A model generated the notes under the pieces. The model worked only from the letters and a program-made list of their open reading frames with translations, did not search any database and had not been told where the DNA came from. From positions 87,720-151,719 of the forward strand of contig JAIPBM010000009.1 of NCBI GenBank assembly GCA_021739695.1: 64,000 nucleotides of DNA. Reading direction: 5' to 3'. Source of the stretch: Flavobacteriales bacterium. Its GTDB lineage: Bacteria; Bacteroidota; Bacteroidia; UBA10329. Below are positions 61,701 to 64,000 of the stretch, piece by piece (position 1 is the stretch's first letter; the number at the start of each line of letters is the position of its first letter). The position numbers and the translations under genes are program-made.

Positions 61701-62007
61701 AACAGGAGCTGGAGCTATTGGCAACAGAACAATCGGTTCATCAGCCATGGGTGGTATGCTTGTCGGAACACTTTTCGGTGTATTGGTCATTCCTGGTCTC
61801 TACTACATTTTTGCCAGTATGATTGAGGGCAAATCACTGATCCAGGGACAACGACACGAACCAGTTTCTGAGGAATTCATCCGAATCAATGAATCGGAAG
61901 ATGAATCGAAAAACAGGTTCCAGCGAATGAATGCACGTCTGCGTGAGCTTATCAAAAGAAACAGAGGCCGCTCATCAAAAAACAAGAACAATGAATCAGA
62001 TAAATAA
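58717..62007 (+). CDS. RND efflux pump, HAE1 (AcrB-like) family (1096 aa)
   Basis: This is a proton-driven trimeric inner-membrane pump. It has the typical 12-helix, two-porter-domain layout: MFSKFIHRPVLAIVISVIII at the start, the paired Asp proton-relay residues in GIVVDDAIVVVEAVHAKMDE (TM4), and the TM10 Lys in IGLLGKNAVLIVEFAV. HAE1 members export hydrophobic drugs and bile salts, in contrast to metal CzcA pumps, which carry a different TM4 motif (DGAVVMVEN). It is about 50 residues longer than AcrB, because of a basic C-terminal tail (RELIKRNRGRSSKNKNNESD). It overlaps the outer-membrane factor gene by 17 nt. Confidence 0.95.
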   Translation: MFSKFIHRPVLAIVISVIIIFVGALSINQLPKSQFPEIAPTTVNIFIAFPGSSADVLTKSTIIPLETAINGVQGMRYIASDATSAGEGTIRVIFEPGVDPNEAVVRVKTRVDQVMPLLPPLVQREGVIITPVQPSMLMYVNLFSKGEGKTTGVDEKFLYNYAYTKMIPELQRITGIAQAQILGSRKYAMRIWLKPDRMRAYSISAEEVLEAMQEQSVIARPGRLGQSSGIEAQSLEYVLVYQDRFNEADQYRNIIIRANEAGELIKLQDIADVELGSEFFDIYSNQDGNPSSSIVLKQTMGSNASEVIENVKLKLEELEKDMPPGLEYQISYDVSKFLDASMEQVLHTLRDAFLLVALVVFLFLGDWRSTLIPIIAVPVSLIGAFFVMQLFGLSVNLITLFALVLAIGIVVDDAIVVVEAVHAKMDENKDMTPYKAVQVVMGEIGGAIIAITLVMVSVFIPISFMTGPVGVFYRQFSITMAGAIILSAIVALTLTPVLCAMLLKNHHGTHRKKTIMDRFIDWFNRGFEKLTGRYIQILNVIVMRRALTFGVLIAFCVGIYFTSEVLPAGFIPSEDQGTIYAIIQTPPGSTLERTNQVAQELQRICEEIDGVESVSSLAGYEIMTEGRGSNAGTCLINLKPWSERHHSVLEIMEELEEESKNLGAVIEYFEPPAVPGFGSSAGFSLRLLDKTNGTDYHEFERINNEFMDALRERKELTGLFTFYAANYPQYELIIDNKAAMQKGVSIGKAMENLNILIGSTYEQGFIRFGRFFKVYTQAAPEYRRLPSDLQNLYVKNEEGDMVPYSSFMKLEKRLGPNEITRYNLYNSAAIRGLSSKGYTSGDAINAIREVAQKNLPRGYDIDWEGLSYDESKRGNEAIYIFAVVLIFVYLVLAAQYESFVLPLVVLLSLPMGVFGSFFLLQALGLANDVYAQIGLIMLIGLLGKNAVLIVEFAVQKQREGGTVLEAAIEGARARFRPILMTSFAFIAGLIPLVVATGAGAIGNRTIGSSAMGGMLVGTLFGVLVIPGLYYIFASMIEGKSLIQGQRHEPVSEEFIRINESEDESKNRFQRMNARLRELIKRNRGRSSKNKNNESDK

Positions 62008-63421
62008 ATATCTAGTAGTAGGCGGTCTGCTGATGCTGTTGTCTTTGACATCATGCATTCCAACGCTGAATTTAAGGACGGAGAACCGTACGGTCCCTGG
62101 AAGTTACAGCGACTCTCAAGACACCACGAATACAGCACAGCTCAAGTGGAAGGAGTTCTTCACTGACTCTTATTTGAATGCGCTTATTGACACTGCTCTG
62201 AGCAATAATCAGGAGTTGAACATCCTTTTGCAGGAGATAAACATTGCCAATAACGAAGTGAGGGCGAGGAAGGGTGAATACCTTCCCTCGGTGAATTTCG
62301 GTGCCGGTGCTGGCATTGAAAAGGTTGGAAAATACACCAGTCAAGGGCAAAGTGACCTGAACCATGAGTACGAACCTGGTAAGGAAGTGCCTGTTCATTT
62401 GCAGGATTACATGCTCGGATTCTTCGCTTCTTGGGAGATTGACATTTGGAAGAAGTTGCGGAATGCCAAGAAATCTGCATACCTCCGTTACCTGTCAAGT
62501 ATTGAGGGCAAGAATTTCATGGTGACACACCTCGTGTCTGAGATTGCCAATTCGTATTACGAGTTGATGGCTCTTGACAATGAGTTGGAGATCGTGCAGC
62601 AGAACATCGATATTCAGACGAATGCGTTGAGGATCGTGAAGCTTCAAAAGCAAGCAGGGCAGGTGACTGAGCTGGCGGTAAAGAAGTTTGAAGCCGAAGT
62701 TTTCAAGAATCGAAGTCATCAGTTTGAGATTCAGCAAGAGATCGTTGAAGCGGAGAACCGCATCAATTTTCTTGTGGGAAGGTTTCCGCAGCCCGTTGCT
62801 CGGAATTCTCAAGGCTTCAACGAATTGTTGCCTGCTTCGATCTATGCAGGCATTCCGTCTCAGTTGCTCGAGAACCGTCCAGATGTGAAACAGGCTGAGT
62901 TGGCATTGGCCGCAGCCAAGTTGGACATCAAGGTGGCAAAGGCTGATTTTTATCCTTCATTGAGCATAAGGGCAGGAGTAGGGCTGAATGCATTCAATCT
63001 AAAGTATTTCATCACCAATCCGCAATCGATACTCTATAATGTAGCTGCGGATCTGATGGCTCCGTTGGTGAATAGGAACGCAATAAAGGCCAAATATTTC
63101 ACTGCCAATTCTAAACAGATACAGGCAGTATTTGAATATGAACGCACGATTTTGGGAGCTTACACAGAGGTTGCCAACAAGCTTTCTAAAATTGACAATC
63201 TCGAAAAGAGCTACGATCTGAAATCACAGCAAGTGGAGGCACTCACGCAATCCATCGATATTTCTACGGGACTGTTCAAATCAGCACGAGCAGATTACAT
63301 GGAAGTGTTGATGACGCAGCGTGATGCACTTGAATCGAGAATTGAACTGATTGAAACCAAGCAGAAACAGATGAATGCCATGGTTAATGTTTATCAAGCT
63401 TTGGGCGGTGGTTGGAGATAG
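61991..63421 (+). CDS. TolC-like outer-membrane efflux lipoprotein, NodT/OprM type (476 aa)
   Basis: This is the outer-membrane channel of the tripartite efflux system. The start is placed at the ATG at 61991 (MNQINKYLVVGGLLMLLSLT), which opens a lipoprotein signal with lipobox SLTSC; the longer frame is not credible. Two OEP repeats fill the protein, with LKWKEFFTDSYLNALIDTAL opening the first and PSQLLENRPDVKQAELALAA opening the second. The C-terminal region (LMTQRDALESRIELIETKQK) is the usual amphipathic helix. It overlaps the pump gene by 17 nt and is the last gene of the efflux unit. No terminator is obvious in the following 190 bp. Confidence 0.93.
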   Translation: MNQINKYLVVGGLLMLLSLTSCIPTLNLRTENRTVPGSYSDSQDTTNTAQLKWKEFFTDSYLNALIDTALSNNQELNILLQEINIANNEVRARKGEYLPSVNFGAGAGIEKVGKYTSQGQSDLNHEYEPGKEVPVHLQDYMLGFFASWEIDIWKKLRNAKKSAYLRYLSSIEGKNFMVTHLVSEIANSYYELMALDNELEIVQQNIDIQTNALRIVKLQKQAGQVTELAVKKFEAEVFKNRSHQFEIQQEIVEAENRINFLVGRFPQPVARNSQGFNELLPASIYAGIPSQLLENRPDVKQAELALAAAKLDIKVAKADFYPSLSIRAGVGLNAFNLKYFITNPQSILYNVAADLMAPLVNRNAIKAKYFTANSKQIQAVFEYERTILGAYTEVANKLSKIDNLEKSYDLKSQQVEALTQSIDISTGLFKSARADYMEVLMTQRDALESRIELIETKQKQMNAMVNVYQALGGGWR

Positions 63422-63474
63422 GGGTATTATCAGAAAGGTTTTGCTCTGTGATCGGTCTGGAAGAGGGTCATCGA

Positions 63475-63490
63475 CAATTTCCGGAAATTG
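63475..63490. promoter_or_regulatory. Perfect 16-bp palindrome upstream of the partial proton-transporter gene
   Basis: CAATTTCC-GGAAATTG is a perfect dyad in the 192-bp gap between the efflux operon and the next gene. It has no loop and no T-run, so it resembles an operator more than a terminator. No regulator is linked to it. Confidence 0.35.
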
Positions 63491-63613
63491 GCAAACTCTT
63501 TCCTTAAGGGGCCTTTAGTATATGCTTATATTTAATCGTATCGGTTGATTCAATGTGTTTTAGGAATGTCGGTAGTAATATCTGAACATCTGTTGATCAA
63601 ATAGTCAAATTGC

Positions 63614-64000
63614 ATGATCTTAGTTTTTATTATCCTCATTCCAATACTTGGTTCAGTTATAACTTCAGTTCTGAAGTCTAACAAGGATCTATACCATATC
63701 ATATTGATGGTATTGTCATCAATTAATATCCTATTGTTAGCATTAAGTGTAGGAGAAAATGATGTGTTTCATGTGTATGGATTCGTGTATTTCTACATAG
63801 ACAAGCTCAGTTGGTTTTTTGCTCTTCTCATTAATGTAATGTGGCTCATTACGGTGATTTATTCTCATTCATTTTCAGCGTATCATTTTCAGAACAAAAC
63901 GAGAAAATTCTATGTGTTCTTCAATTTGGTGGTAAGTGTATTACTTATGAATGTGTTTGCGGGAAATACTCTTACAATGTTTTTGTTCTATGTCTTAGGG
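63614..64000 (+). CDS. Proton-translocating NuoL/NuoM/MrpD-like subunit, 3' part outside window
   Basis: An ATG at 63614 opens a frame that runs to the window edge (129 codons). The product is hydrophobic with about four helices: MILVFIILIPILGSV, IILMVLSSINILLLAL, WFFALLINVMWLITVIYSHS and FYVFFNLVVSVLLMNVFAG. The order of FYIDKLSWFF, the HS...RKFYVFFNL segment and the GNTLTMFLFY motif matches the opening of the antiporter-like subunits of complex I, Mrp antiporters and related oxidoreductases. The Glu that usually follows LFY in this family is Val here (FYVLG), so ion coupling may differ or the paralogue may be specialised. Which complex it belongs to cannot be decided without the rest. Confidence 0.82.
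   Translation, partial: MILVFIILIPILGSVITSVLKSNKDLYHIILMVLSSINILLLALSVGENDVFHVYGFVYFYIDKLSWFFALLINVMWLITVIYSHSFSAYHFQNKTRKFYVFFNLVVSVLLMNVFAGNTLTMFLFYVLG

Noticed and set aside
1..64000. tRNA or rRNA genes
   Set aside because: No tRNA-like cloverleaf or rRNA sequence was noticed in the intergenic stretches; none is claimed.

Overview
The window looks like a chromosome segment of a Bacteroidota, most likely Flavobacteriales. Four proteins end in type IX secretion (T9SS) sorting domains. Several genes are preceded by the phylum's TAnnTTTG -7 box rather than by Shine-Dalgarno sites. The enzyme set (M61 aminopeptidase, two-subunit methylmalonyl-CoA mutase, LytS/LytTR pair, SPOR and TSP3/beta-barrel envelope proteins) also fits. 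No rRNA, tRNA, CRISPR array, transposase or integrase was recognised.

Layout. 1-4730: 3' part of a giant BspA-like T9SS adhesin, followed by a palindromic repeat and a 49-aa small protein with its own terminator. 5.0-5.8 kb: non-coding, with a 21-bp-period minisatellite. 5.8-15.2 kb (minus strand): five paralogous outer-membrane beta-barrel proteins plus one SPOR protein; four barrels carry calcium-type TSP3 repeats, four end in an EF-hand module, and one has SPOR domains instead. 15.3-28.0 kb (minus): LOG-family protein, uvrA, lytic transglycosylase, and a capsule/exopolysaccharide set (WecA/TagO-like transferase, rfbC, Wzc-like kinase with a (Gly-Tyr)15 tail, Wza-like lipoprotein, glycosyltransferase, asparagine synthase). 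28.1-32.6 kb: lpdA, M61 peptidase, RidA, pabA/trpG. 32.6-34.8 kb: a T9SS protein gene lying between two copies of the pabA 3' end, which looks like an inserted segment. 35-36 kb: fibronectin-III protein and a second 21-bp-based minisatellite.

36.3-39.0 kb holds the best candidate for an undescribed system: a membrane AbiC-like abortive infection protein overlapping by 4 nt a DUF262/DUF1524 (GmrSD-like) putative nuclease. The pair is AT-rich and lies in a repeat-rich stretch. An unrecognised 204-aa gene follows. 40.1-40.6 kb: four 128-bp tandem repeats. 40.7-44.4 kb: mutA and mutB, separated by nested dispersed repeats. One of these, a 44-bp module, is also present inside the coding region of asnB, where it adds about 14 codons in frame.

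44.4-51.1 kb: universal stress protein, two further T9SS proteins and a LytS/LytTR two-component pair. 51.2-54.1 kb: two small envelope proteins, a SulP anion transporter and a beta-carbonic anhydrase, plausibly a bicarbonate/CO2 module. 54.1-57 kb: a polytopic membrane protein with a GT2 glycosyltransferase, and a hemolysin III protein. 57.1-63.4 kb: a tripartite RND efflux operon (small membrane protein, adaptor, pump, TolC-like lipoprotein). The window ends inside a proton-translocating NuoL/MrpD-like subunit.

All family assignments come from reading motifs in the translations; no database search was run. Start codons were moved downstream where the longest frame put extra residues before a clear signal peptide or the family's normal N-terminus.
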